Program-made: the position numbers and the translations under genes
Shown: positions 1-6,071 of the stretch, piece after piece
How positions within the stretch are numbered: the first letter of the stretch is position 1
Layout of the letters: every line of letters starts with the position of its first letter
Notes under the pieces: model-generated
Seen by the model: the letters and a program-made list of their open reading frames with translations, nothing else
The model's database searches: none
What the model was told of the DNA's origin: nothing
Assembly (NCBI GenBank): GCA_902796375.1
Contig: CADBOW010000200.1
Coordinates: 1-14,787 of the forward strand
From: an uncultured Lachnospiraceae bacterium
GTDB taxonomy: Bacteria; Bacillota; Clostridia; Lachnospirales; Lachnospiraceae
Direction: 5' to 3'
Length of the DNA stretch: 14,787 nt

Positions 1-2
1 CC

Positions 3-803
3 CCCGGTCAGCAGGCACAGCCGACATCCGGTCAGGAAAGCTATAGCCAGCAGGTACAGCAGTCATTGAATCAGGCAGGCCTCGGCCAAACCGGCTACGC
101 TCAGCCCACCAACGGTCAGGCGAACTACGCTCAGCCCACCAACGGTCAGGCAGGCTACGGTCAGCCCGGATACCTGCAGACGGGTTATACTCCGCAGGAT
201 TACAGTCAGCCTGTCTATGGCCAGCAGGGCTATGGTGATCAGTGGAAACCTCCCGGCTCCGGCAAGGGAAAGATGATCGCCATCATATGTTCCATTTCTG
301 CGGCAGTAATCGCTTTGGTTCTGGTACTGGTTCTGGTTGTCTTTCGATCTTCCGGCGACGGCTGTGACAGTATAGAAGATGCATGCAAGGAAATGATCGA
401 AGCACTGAATGACAGAGATGCAACAAAAATACTCAATCTGACGATCCCGGAGAAGTATCATTCAAAATACAGAGAATACTTTAAGAATAATAAAGGGTAT
501 GAGGTGGAAGATGCCATCAACCAGGAATTCTTAACTGATTATCCGGAATCGAGAAAGTATACCTATCAGCGGTATACTATTCGCAGGACCTATACACAAA
601 CCGAGATTGAAGATTACGAACAGGAATTCTTGAAAGAATTCGGAGAGAGTATTAAAATCGAGGAAATGTGCAAGGCTTATGTCTACTACTCCGTAGAAGA
701 GTCCGGGGATGGAGAGTATGACGAAGGAGATTACGAAGAAGAAGAGGATGAGTCCGTAAAGCTGTACAAAACAGACGGAAAATGGTATATCATCTGGGAT
801 TGA
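3..803 (+). CDS. Single-pass membrane protein with Q/Y/G/P-rich N-terminal tail, 5'-partial
   Basis: I do not recognise a named gene. The frame is open to the left edge: 21 codons of the same Gln/Pro/Gly/Ser-rich composition precede the TTG at 66, so that codon is not the start and the gene begins outside the window. Of 266 visible residues, about the first 80 are a low-complexity tail with YAQPTNGQA repeats. A short basic stretch (GKGKM) follows, then one hydrophobic helix at about residues 91-114 (IAIICSISAAVIALVLVLVL). The outer domain of about 150 residues starts with a D-rich helix and ends in a strongly acidic stretch followed by KLYKTDGKWYIIWD. That ending resembles small NTF2-like or DUF4878-type extracytoplasmic domains, but this is a guess. 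The positive-inside rule puts the tail in the cytoplasm. No terminator separates it from secG, which has its own promoter. Confidence is high that it is a real gene and low on function. Confidence 0.85.
   Translation, partial: PGQQAQPTSGQESYSQQVQQSLNQAGLGQTGYAQPTNGQANYAQPTNGQAGYGQPGYLQTGYTPQDYSQPVYGQQGYGDQWKPPGSGKGKMIAIICSISAAVIALVLVLVLVVFRSSGDGCDSIEDACKEMIEALNDRDATKILNLTIPEKYHSKYREYFKNNKGYEVEDAINQEFLTDYPESRKYTYQRYTIRRTYTQTEIEDYEQEFLKEFGESIKIEEMCKAYVYYSVEESGDGEYDEGDYEEEEDESVKLYKTDGKWYIIWD
95..154 (+). repeat. Two tandem 30-bp units in the Q/Y-rich tail
   Basis: Units 95-124 and 125-154 are identical over their first 27 bases and differ only in the last three. A degenerate third copy begins at 155. 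They encode YAQPTNGQAN and YAQPTNGQAG. The unit is a multiple of three, so copy-number change keeps the frame. Confidence 0.9.
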
Positions 804-813
804 TAAAAAACTG

Positions 814-842
814 TTGCAAAAAGGAAAAGAATGTGCTATATT
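814..842 (+). promoter_or_regulatory. Promoter of secG (sigma-A type)
   Basis: A -35 box TTGCAA (814-819) is followed by 17 bases and a -10 box TATATT (837-842). The bases TGC directly before the -10 make it an extended -10. Transcription would start near 849, giving a leader of about 36 bases before the secG GTG. Called from the consensus match only. Confidence 0.7.
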
Positions 843-884
843 TGTTTGGTGTGATTTTTTGATAACGAATAAGGAGGTTTCATC

Positions 885-1121
885 GTGAGAACCGCACTTA
901 CTATTGCATTTATCGTTGTAGCCATCGCACTGATGATCGTGGTGCTGATGCAGGAAGGAAAAGAAAACGGACTCACCGGTACCCTGACCGGCAGCGCTGA
1001 TACATATTGGGCAAAGAACAAAGGGCATTCGAAGGATGCTGTGATGAAGAAGGTCACCGTATTCCTGGCAGTACTTTTCTTTTTGCTTGCCGGTGCGCTC
1101 AGTTCTAAATTTGTTGCTTAA
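885..1121 (+). CDS. secG: Protein translocase subunit SecG
   Basis: SecG is the small non-essential subunit of the SecYEG channel and aids SecA-driven export across the inner membrane. The 78-residue product has the family's size and layout. A first hydrophobic helix (ALTIAFIVVAIALMIVVLMQ) is followed by a Gly/Thr/Ser-rich loop containing LTGTLTGSADTYWAKNKGHS, then a second helix (TVFLAVLFFLLAGALSS). The loop matches the usual pattern in which GLSG..G..D.fw.k is followed by k..v..k.T. The start is GTG at 885, set by AAGGAGG at 871-877 with 7 bases of spacing. Its own promoter lies just upstream and a hairpin terminator follows, so it can be expressed alone. Placement ahead of rnr-smpB-ssrA is the common Firmicute order. 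Confidence 0.95.
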   Translation: MRTALTIAFIVVAIALMIVVLMQEGKENGLTGTLTGSADTYWAKNKGHSKDAVMKKVTVFLAVLFFLLAGALSSKFVA

Positions 1122-1129
1122 TCAGATGC

Positions 1130-1172
1130 AAGGTGCTTTGGATTCGTATTCGAAGCACCTTTTCTTTTTCTT
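1130..1172 (+). terminator. Rho-independent terminator after secG
   Basis: AAGGTGCTT (1130-1138) pairs perfectly with AAGCACCTT (1153-1161). The stem can continue inward through 1139-1143/1148-1152, including G-U pairs, to a 4-base loop. A T-rich run from 1160 to 1172 follows. Confidence 0.85.
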
Positions 1173-1225
1173 ATAGATCAAGATGACTGGGTCAAAAGGT
1201 TTACTGCCCCGGCCATATGAGTATT

Positions 1226-1231
1226 GGGGGG
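1226..1231 (+). promoter_or_regulatory. Ribosome-binding site that sets the rnr start
   Basis: A run of six G lies 5 bases before the ATG at 1237. The in-frame ATG at 1183 has no such site and sits only about 10 bases after the T-tract of the secG terminator, so 1237 is preferred. Confidence 0.6.
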
Positions 1232-1236
1232 ATATT

Positions 1237-3390
1237 ATGGATGAGAGATTTGACGAATGGAAGGACCGGCTGCAGGCTGTCCTCCATGCAAAGGAATATA
1301 AGCCCATGCGTCTGAAGGACCTGATCTATCTGATGGATATCCATTCGGAGGATCGAGATGATTTTCTTCAGCTTCTGAATGATATGGAAGCACAGGGGGA
1401 AATCGTTCGTTCGAAGAATAACCGTTATATGCCGCTGCCGAAGGATATGCTGACAGGTGATTTCATGGGAAGCAGAAAAGGCTATGGCTTTGTCAGAGTC
1501 ACCGGGTATGAGGAGGATTTCTTTATTCCCGAGCATGGTGTTAACGGTGCATTTCAGGGAGACCGGGTTATGATCCGGCTCAGTACGGTGAACCGCGGTC
1601 CGCGAACAGAGGCGGAGGTGGTTCGGATCCTGGCCCGGGGTATCACCACTGTGACAGGTACCTATCGGGTGAGTGACGGGATCGGATTTATCACAACAGG
1701 AAATAAACGTCTTGGAACTGATGTATACATCCCCATGGGAAAGGACATGAAGGCCGTAGACGGAAATATCGTTGTGGCTGAGCTGGAACGATATGATACC
1801 GGCGGCGGTGCTCCGGAAGGAAGGATCGTGGAGATCCTGGGACATATTGATGATCCGAAGGATGATGTACTGGCAGTGGTCCGGGCATTTAATATTCCGG
1901 AGGATTTTCCGGAGGATGTTATGCAGCAGCTTTCGGAGATCCCGGATCAGGTTCGGGAATCCGATCTGACCGGCCGCAGAGATTTCCGGGAATGGGAGAC
2001 GGTTACCATAGACGGTGAAACCGCCAAGGACTTCGATGATGCCATCACCCTTACGGAGGAGAACGGCGTCTATCATTTGGGAGTCCACATCGCGGATGTG
2101 TCTCATTATGTGAAAGAGGGAAGCCCTTTGGACAAAGAGGCATTGAGGCGCGGGACAAGTGTTTATCTTGCAGATACCGTGGTTCCGATGTTGCCGCATC
2201 AGTTATCCAACGGAATCTGTTCTCTGCAGGAAGGGAAGGATCGTCTGGTTCTGTCCTGCCTCATGGATATTGACAAAAACGGTCAGATCCTGTCGCATGA
2301 GATATGCGAAGGAGTGATCCATTCCAATGCACGAATGACCTATACGGATGTATACAAGCTGATCGAGGGAACTGAGGATGCTCCTGTTGAAAAATATCAG
2401 ACGCTGATCCCCTTCTTCCGGCGCATGGCAGTCCTGTCGGGGATCCTTCGGGAGCGTCGCCATTCCAGAGGCTCGGTTGATTTTGACATCCGGGAAACGG
2501 AGATTCTGATCGGTGAAGACGGCCGCCCCACGGAGATCCGCGCCCACGACAGAAATGTTGCCACAAAGCTGATCGAGGATTTTATGCTGGCCGCAAATGA
2601 AACCATAGCCGAGGACGCCTTCTGGCAGGAGATCCCATTTGAATACCGTGTTCATGAAGCACCGGATGACCGGAAGGTGGAGGCTTTGAAAATGATCCTC
2701 CGGGCCTTCGGGCTGTATCTGCACGGAGGAAGGGAAGCCATTCATCCGAAGGAATTCCAGCGGATCCTGGCGGAGATCGAAGGACAGCCCTATGAGGCAA
2801 TGATCTCCAAGCTGACGCTGCGAACCATGCAGCAGGCCCGTTACGGAACGGTATGTACAGGGCATTTCGGCCTTGCAGCCAAGTATTACTGCCATTTCAC
2901 ATCCCCCATCCGAAGATATCCGGATCTGCAGATCCACCGGATCCTGAAGGAGAATCTGCACGGGGCACTGGATGAGAGGAGGATTTCGCATTATGAGCAT
3001 ATCCTTCCGGAGGTGGCTGCGGATAATTCCGCCAAGGAACGCAGGGCGGATGAGGCAGAACGGGATGTGGACAGGCTGAAGCAGATCGAATATATGGAGG
3101 AGCATCTGGGAGACTGCTATGATGGGATCATTTCCGGATTCAACAGTCAGTGCATTTTCGTGGAGCTTCCCAATACCATAGAAGGCACCATCCCGCTGGG
3201 AAGTCTGACGGATGATTTTTATGAATATCGGGAGGATCTCTTCCAGATGATCGGAAACCGGACAAAGAAGACATATCATCTGGGAGATCCGGTAGTGATC
3301 CAGGTCGTCAGCACGGACAAGGCGGAGCGTCGGATCCAGTTCCGGTTTGCCGACAGTGATGCGATTCGGAAGGATACAGGAGAAGAATGA
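1237..3390 (+). CDS. rnr: Ribonuclease R
   Basis: RNase R is a processive 3'-to-5' exoribonuclease that degrades structured RNA and, with SmpB-tmRNA, non-stop mRNA. The product is 717 residues from ATG 1237 (735 if ATG 1183 were used). In order it has an N-terminal winged-helix segment (about 17-65), two cold-shock/OB domains (first near 71-130 with GSRKGYGFVRV, second near 138-190), the RNB catalytic domain (about 240-560) and an S1 domain (about 620-700). The active-site motif TIDGETAKDFDDA supplies four aspartates, D259, D265, D267 and D268. Their spacing is that of D201/207/209/210 in E. coli RNase II. HIADVSHYV and TSPIRRYPDLQIHR are further RNB signatures. It lacks the long Lys-rich C-terminal tail of the E. 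coli enzyme. A weak promoter may lie at 1149-1177 (TTCGAA, 17 bases, TATAGA). The smpB ATG follows the stop after 1 base. Confidence 0.96.
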   Translation: MDERFDEWKDRLQAVLHAKEYKPMRLKDLIYLMDIHSEDRDDFLQLLNDMEAQGEIVRSKNNRYMPLPKDMLTGDFMGSRKGYGFVRVTGYEEDFFIPEHGVNGAFQGDRVMIRLSTVNRGPRTEAEVVRILARGITTVTGTYRVSDGIGFITTGNKRLGTDVYIPMGKDMKAVDGNIVVAELERYDTGGGAPEGRIVEILGHIDDPKDDVLAVVRAFNIPEDFPEDVMQQLSEIPDQVRESDLTGRRDFREWETVTIDGETAKDFDDAITLTEENGVYHLGVHIADVSHYVKEGSPLDKEALRRGTSVYLADTVVPMLPHQLSNGICSLQEGKDRLVLSCLMDIDKNGQILSHEICEGVIHSNARMTYTDVYKLIEGTEDAPVEKYQTLIPFFRRMAVLSGILRERRHSRGSVDFDIRETEILIGEDGRPTEIRAHDRNVATKLIEDFMLAANETIAEDAFWQEIPFEYRVHEAPDDRKVEALKMILRAFGLYLHGGREAIHPKEFQRILAEIEGQPYEAMISKLTLRTMQQARYGTVCTGHFGLAAKYYCHFTSPIRRYPDLQIHRILKENLHGALDERRISHYEHILPEVAADNSAKERRADEAERDVDRLKQIEYMEEHLGDCYDGIISGFNSQCIFVELPNTIEGTIPLGSLTDDFYEYREDLFQMIGNRTKKTYHLGDPVVIQVVSTDKAERRIQFRFADSDAIRKDTGEE
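3378..3384 (+). promoter_or_regulatory. Ribosome-binding site of smpB
   Basis: AGGAGAA lies inside the end of rnr, 7 bases before ATG 3392. It favours this start over the upstream in-frame ATG at 3347, which would run 44 bases into rnr and add 15 residues not expected for SmpB. Confidence 0.7.
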
Positions 3391-3391
3391 C

Positions 3392-3859
3392 ATGAAGAAG
3401 GAAGCCGAGAAACTGATCGCCAATAATAAAAAGGCGTATCATGATTATTTTATAGAAGAAACCTATGAAGCCGGGATCGCACTGGCCGGAACCGAGGTGA
3501 AGTCACTCCGGATGGGACAGTGCAGCATCAAGGAGGCTTATGTGGGCGTGGAAGCAGGGGAAATGTATATCTACCATATGCATATCAATCCTTATGAGAA
3601 GGGGAACATTTTCAATAAGGATCCGCTTCGTACCAGAAAGCTGCTGCTGCACAAATCCGAGATCCGTAAGCTGGCGGTGGCGGCTTCGGCGGAGGGATAT
3701 ACCATTATGCCTCTGAAGGTGTATTTCAGGAACGGCAGGGCGAAGGTGGAGATCGGACTTGCAAAAGGAAAGAAGCTCTATGATAAGAGAGCGGACATAG
3801 CAAAGAAGGATCAGCGAAGAGAAGCGGAACGGGATTTTAAGGTGCGGAATCTCCGCTGA
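3392..3859 (+). CDS. smpB: SsrA-binding protein SmpB
   Basis: SmpB binds tmRNA and brings it to the empty A site of stalled ribosomes, where its C-terminal tail mimics an mRNA/anticodon in the decoding centre. The 155-residue product has the usual family length. It starts MKKEAEKLIANNKKAYHDYF, carries the signature GTEVKSLR, and has the core PLKVYFRNGRAKVEIGLAKG followed by KKLYDKRADIAKKDQRREAERD, which is the standard basic tail. It is separated from the rnr stop by a single base, so the two are almost surely co-transcribed and coupled. Its RNA partner ssrA lies about 560 bp downstream, with one extra gene between. No terminator is visible after the stop. Confidence 0.97.
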   Translation: MKKEAEKLIANNKKAYHDYFIEETYEAGIALAGTEVKSLRMGQCSIKEAYVGVEAGEMYIYHMHINPYEKGNIFNKDPLRTRKLLLHKSEIRKLAVAASAEGYTIMPLKVYFRNGRAKVEIGLAKGKKLYDKRADIAKKDQRREAERDFKVRNLR

Positions 3860-3882
3860 TGCTGCGGTCATACATTTTTAAC

Positions 3883-3911
3883 TTGATTTTAACTGACAGA
3901 TTGATTAAAAT
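3883..3911 (+). promoter_or_regulatory. Promoter upstream of the membrane protein gene at 3948
   Basis: A -35 box TTGATT (3883-3888), a 17-base spacer and a -10 box TAAAAT (3906-3911) give a start near 3918, about 30 bases before the ATG. The surrounding 3871-3912 stretch is AT-rich compared with its neighbours. The same promoter could also feed ssrA, since no terminator lies between. Confidence 0.65.
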
Positions 3912-3947
3912 AGTTTCGTTACACCAACTGAGAAAGAAGGGCATGAA

Positions 3948-4376
3948 ATGAGCCAGGCAAAAGTAGATCGTCACAAAGAAGAAAAGAAAGACAGAGAAAA
4001 GCTGAATCGCAAAGCCAAAGTGAAGAAGGTCCTCGGGATCTTTCTGTTCGCATTGATCCTCGGAGCAGTGATCGGATTCCCTGTAGGAAAATGGATCTAT
4101 AATTATAAGCAGGAGCACCAGGACAAAGAAGAGGTCTTCATGTCTGCAAATGAATATGAAGACTGGTTCAATAATTACTGGGTTGAGAAGTATTCGGATC
4201 TTTATACCGGCTCCGAGATTGCTTCCACAGAGGAAGGGAGTCCCACAGACGACTCTGCAGCAGAAGATGCAGACCCGGTTGAGGAGAATTCCGGCGATGC
4301 CAGCTCGGAGGAAATTCCCTCTGAGGCTGCAACAGCAGCTCCGGATGGGGTTGAGACCGGAGATCAGCTTCAATAG
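3948..4376 (+). CDS. Small single-pass membrane protein of unknown function between smpB and ssrA
   Basis: I do not recognise this 142-residue protein. Residues 1-27 are highly charged and Lys-rich (KEEKKDREKLNRKAKVKK). One hydrophobic helix spans about 28-52 (VLGIFLFALILGAVIGFPVG). A short aromatic and acidic segment follows (ANEYEDWFNNYWVEKYSDLY), then a disordered-looking acidic tail rich in Ser, Thr, Ala, Glu and Asp. The positive-inside rule puts the N-terminus in the cytoplasm and the acidic tail outside. ATG 3948 has GAAGGG (3936-3941) 6 bases upstream. A two-codon out-of-frame ATG at 3943 overlaps it. It has its own promoter and no visible terminator before ssrA. Location alone does not show a role in trans-translation. 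Confidence 0.8.
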   Translation: MSQAKVDRHKEEKKDREKLNRKAKVKKVLGIFLFALILGAVIGFPVGKWIYNYKQEHQDKEEVFMSANEYEDWFNNYWVEKYSDLYTGSEIASTEEGSPTDDSAAEDADPVEENSGDASSEEIPSEAATAAPDGVETGDQLQ

Positions 4377-4384
4377 TTAATCAT

Positions 4385-4407
4385 CCGCAGGGCGTTAACC
4401 CTTGCGG
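4385..4407 (+). other. Hairpin just upstream of ssrA
   Basis: CCGCAGGG (4385-4392) pairs with CCCTTGCGG (4399-4407) through 8 base pairs with one bulged T (4402) and a CGTTAA loop. No T-run follows, so it is not a classic terminator. It ends 10 bases before the predicted mature 5' end of tmRNA and could be part of the precursor leader. Confidence 0.4.
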
Positions 4408-4416
4408 CATAAACCA

Positions 4417-4770
4417 GGGGTTGTACTGGTTTCGACAGGGATTTAGAAATCCCGGCAGCCATCCGTGGTCCGTGATCCACGTTAAAAGTGCGGATAAAAA
4501 TAAACGCTGATAATAATAAAGCAGAATATGCAATGGCTGCCTAAGGGCAGTCTGTCGGCCTGAGAGTCATCCGCTGCTCACAGAATCCGGCATCAAAGAG
4601 GCGGAGAACGTTCCTCCCAAAGCTTTGCGGGTTGAAACGAATGATGAAGCTACCGACCGCATGAGCCTGTCTATGGGCGCCTGCGTGGGGGAATCCTAAA
4701 ACACAGACTATGATGGAAGATACCGGTATGGAAGAGTCTTTGGACGCGGGTTCGATTCCCGCCAGCTCCA
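4417..4770 (+). ncRNA. ssrA: Transfer-messenger RNA (tmRNA, SsrA)
   Basis: tmRNA rescues stalled ribosomes: it is charged with alanine, enters the A site with SmpB, and templates a degradation tag. The 5' end GGGGTTGTACTGGTTTCGAC is the canonical tmRNA start, and the 3' part GCGGGTTCGATTCCCGC is the T arm. GGGGTTG (4417-4423) pairs with CAGCTCC (4763-4769). The third pair is G-U, the alanine identity element. A4770 is the discriminator; the next bases are TAC, so CCA is not encoded and must be added. The tag frame lies at 4506-4544. The mature RNA would be about 354 nt plus CCA. A strong hairpin terminator follows. It lies on the same strand as smpB. Confidence 0.97.
4506..4544 (+). other. 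tmRNA tag reading frame (ADNNKAEYAMAA)
   Basis: Reading from GCT 4506 gives ADNNKAEYAMAA and then TAA at 4542-4544. With the alanine carried by tmRNA, the tag on stalled proteins would be A-ADNNKAEYAMAA. The resume codon is inferred from the preceding AATAAAC, by analogy with other Firmicute tmRNAs; AAC at 4503 is a less likely alternative. The C-terminal end is MAA rather than the more usual LAA, still a hydrophobic-Ala-Ala degron of the kind ClpXP recognises. Confidence 0.8.
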
Positions 4771-4771
4771 T

Positions 4772-4805
4772 ACAAAGACAGCCGCCGAATGGCGGCTGTT
4801 TTTGT
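4772..4805 (+). terminator. Strong hairpin terminator after ssrA
   Basis: CAGCCGCC (4779-4786) pairs with GGCGGCTG (4791-4798) around a GAAT loop. The flanking ACAAAGA and TTTTTGT extend the stem to 15 pairs with one mismatch or wobble. The T-run is at 4799-4803. The A-rich left side means it may also stop weak transcription from the minus-strand gene on the other side. Confidence 0.9.
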
Positions 4806-4916
4806 GTGGACGAAGGGAATCGAACGGCAAGGCCGAGGAACGAAGTGACGAGAGAACGACCCGGTGGGTCGTTCGAGCCGAAGCCCGGCCTGACGGCTCA
4901 ATAGTAAGGCGTTTTT
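4806..4916. other. Gene-free hairpin-rich stretch behind ssrA
   Basis: No convincing gene. It contains GGGAATCGAAC (4815-4825), an exact reverse complement of the 11-base tmRNA T-arm piece at 4750-4760. A 9-bp perfect hairpin joins 4854-4862 and 4866-4874 around GGT. A 6-bp stem joins 4875-4880 and 4894-4899, and an alternative long-range pair joins 4830-4835 and 4886-4891. A T7 run at 4912-4918 overlaps the end of the minus-strand gene. On the minus strand this would be the 3' untranslated region of that gene. It could be a relic of an element once linked to the ssrA 3' end, or a dispersed repeat; neither can be shown from one copy. Confidence 0.5.
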
Positions 4917-5948
4917 TTATCCTCTTTTTTTGCGTGAAGAGATCGGCTTCTGCTTCATCAGCATCTGCACCGCACAGGTGGCATAGTCCCGCAGTCGCTG
5001 GGGATATCCCAGCAGCTGGTCATTGGCTGCGATATAAGTATCCTTTTTCATGGAAGGATCCTCGAACTGCGTGACATCGGTGTATCCGGCACAGGGAAGA
5101 TAAAAGCCTTCCGTCATTTCGCGGGTCACCTTACAGATACAGGGCTCTCTTCGTATGGGGATCTCAAGCGAAGCTTCGGTATCCTCGCCCCGCAGGGTGA
5201 TGCCGGAGCCTGTTGTGATCAACGGCTTCGGAAATGCATATTCACAGCTGAGGGGGAGAAACAGACAGAGTACATTTCCCTTCTGATGCATGGAGATCTT
5301 GCCCACCTGGAAATCCCCGTTGCAGAAACCGGTCAGAGCATGCAAACGTGCCAGATGGAACATTCCTTCCATATCATCCCGGTTGTGAAGCAGGACCAGA
5401 TCCCGGTTTCTCCGGCTTCCGGAAGAAAGGAAGGAGAGATAGACGTCGATCAGCTGTCCTCCGTTATACTGATCCTCCCTGTAGATCCCCAGATATTGTT
5501 CCACGGTTTTCTGCCGGACGTTCGGAAGCCCCAGAGCGTACTTGAAGGGACGGATCTCCTTCAGCAGATCCATGGATACCGGCTCATTCATACGGTCCCG
5601 GATCGTTATGCCCAGTCCATCCCGGATCTTGTCGATCCTTCCCCGGACGAAGGGGATATCAAAGGTGTCACCATTGAAATGGAACAGCACTGTCTTTCCA
5701 TCCAGATACTCCATGAACCGGCGGATCATTTCCGGTTCACTGCGGCCGTCATCATTAAACAGCTGAAGGATGTGCCAGTATCCATCACTCCACAGGTTGA
5801 TCCCTATGATATAGATAAAGGAGCTTTTCGGCGAAAGTCCCGTGGTTTCCAGATCAAACTGGATCACCTTGTCACGCCCGTATTTCAAGGCCAGCTGATC
5901 CCAGACGGGGATTTGATCCGGATGTATTTTTTCGTCAAAAATCAACAT
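4917..5948 (-). CDS. YprB-type RNase H-like exonuclease domain protein
   Basis: The 343-residue product belongs to the YprB group of DnaQ/RNase H-fold proteins, predicted metal-dependent 3'-5' nucleases of unproven substrate. The three exonuclease motifs are visible: DLET at D32/E34, N92-GDTF-D97 in FHFNGDTFDIPF, and HNRDD at 188-192. Together they supply the expected acidic residues. The N-terminal two-thirds is the nuclease domain. The last roughly 130 residues form a less conserved C-terminal part containing the strand-rich ITTGSGITLRGEDTEASLEI, and the end is basic (SSRKKRG). The start ATG (5946-5948) has AAAGGAAA about 7 bases upstream on the minus strand. It is convergent with ssrA and divergent from the DivIVA-domain gene, with which it shares a symmetric promoter region. 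B. subtilis yprB lies beside the helicase gene yprA; no such gene is seen here. Confidence 0.88.
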   Translation of the reverse strand: MLIFDEKIHPDQIPVWDQLALKYGRDKVIQFDLETTGLSPKSSFIYIIGINLWSDGYWHILQLFNDDGRSEPEMIRRFMEYLDGKTVLFHFNGDTFDIPFVRGRIDKIRDGLGITIRDRMNEPVSMDLLKEIRPFKYALGLPNVRQKTVEQYLGIYREDQYNGGQLIDVYLSFLSSGSRRNRDLVLLHNRDDMEGMFHLARLHALTGFCNGDFQVGKISMHQKGNVLCLFLPLSCEYAFPKPLITTGSGITLRGEDTEASLEIPIRREPCICKVTREMTEGFYLPCAGYTDVTQFEDPSMKKDTYIAANDQLLGYPQRLRDYATCAVQMLMKQKPISSRKKRG

Positions 5949-5984
5949 TTGAATTTCCTTTTTTCTGTAAAATATGATAGAATC

Positions 5985-5993
5985 ATTATATCA
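5985..5993 (-). promoter_or_regulatory. Extended -10 promoter of the YprB-type gene
   Basis: On the minus strand this reads TGATATAAT, a perfect extended -10 (TGnTATAAT). No good -35 lies at 16-18 bases (TTTCAA at best), as is common for extended -10 promoters. Transcription would start near 5978, about 30 bases before the ATG. Confidence 0.6.
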
Positions 5994-6006
5994 CAGTTTT
6001 TTGATG

Positions 6007-6034
6007 TTGAAACTATTTCAAAATGTGATATAAT
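6007..6034 (+). promoter_or_regulatory. Promoter of the DivIVA-domain gene
   Basis: A -35 box TTGAAA (6007-6012), a 16-base spacer and a consensus -10 TATAAT (6029-6034) preceded by TGA (6026-6028) form a strong extended-10 promoter. The start would be near 6041, with a leader of about 31 bases. Confidence 0.8.
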
Positions 6035-6058
6035 CTTAAAGAGAAAATTTTGTTAAAT

Positions 6059-6067
6059 GGAGGAAGG
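6059..6067 (+). promoter_or_regulatory. Ribosome-binding site that sets the DivIVA-domain start
   Basis: GGAGGAAGG ends 4 bases before ATG 6072. It overlaps the in-frame ATG at 6057, which therefore cannot use it, so the protein should start at 6072 with MIQPLDIKTQKF. Confidence 0.8.
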
Positions 6068-6071
6068 CATC

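Larger units (their letters stand above)
5985..6034. promoter_or_regulatory. 11-bp inverted repeat joining two divergent promoters
   Basis: ATTATATCACA (5985-5995) and TGTGATATAAT (6024-6034) are perfect reverse complements separated by 28 bases. Each arm contains the -10 of one of the two divergent genes. A second, smaller palindrome, TTGAAA-CTA-TTTCAA (6007-6021), lies inside and its left arm is the plus-strand -35. Confidence 0.75.

Noticed and set aside
1183..1236. Upstream ATG start for rnr
   Set aside because: No ribosome site and directly behind the secG terminator. ATG 1237 has a G-rich site at the right distance.
1201..3423. Long minus-strand open frames opposite rnr (332 and 406 codons)
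   Set aside because: They are mirror frames of a strongly conserved RNase R gene with no ribosome sites and no recognisable protein features.
4351..4379. Possible ssrA promoter TTGAGA, 17 bases, TAGTTA
   Set aside because: The -35 is good but the -10 matches the consensus poorly, so it is not listed as a feature.
4541..5074. Several short open frames across the ssrA 3' end on both strands, including minus-strand peptides of the ELAGIEPASK and GAGGNRTRV type
   Set aside because: These peptides come from translating the antisense of a tRNA-like T arm. They are common misannotations over tmRNA and tRNA genes. No ribosome site or coding pattern supports them.
5286..6056. 256-codon plus-strand open frame opposite the YprB-type gene
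   Set aside because: It runs across the divergent promoter region and has no ribosome site. The minus strand shows the complete exonuclease motif set.
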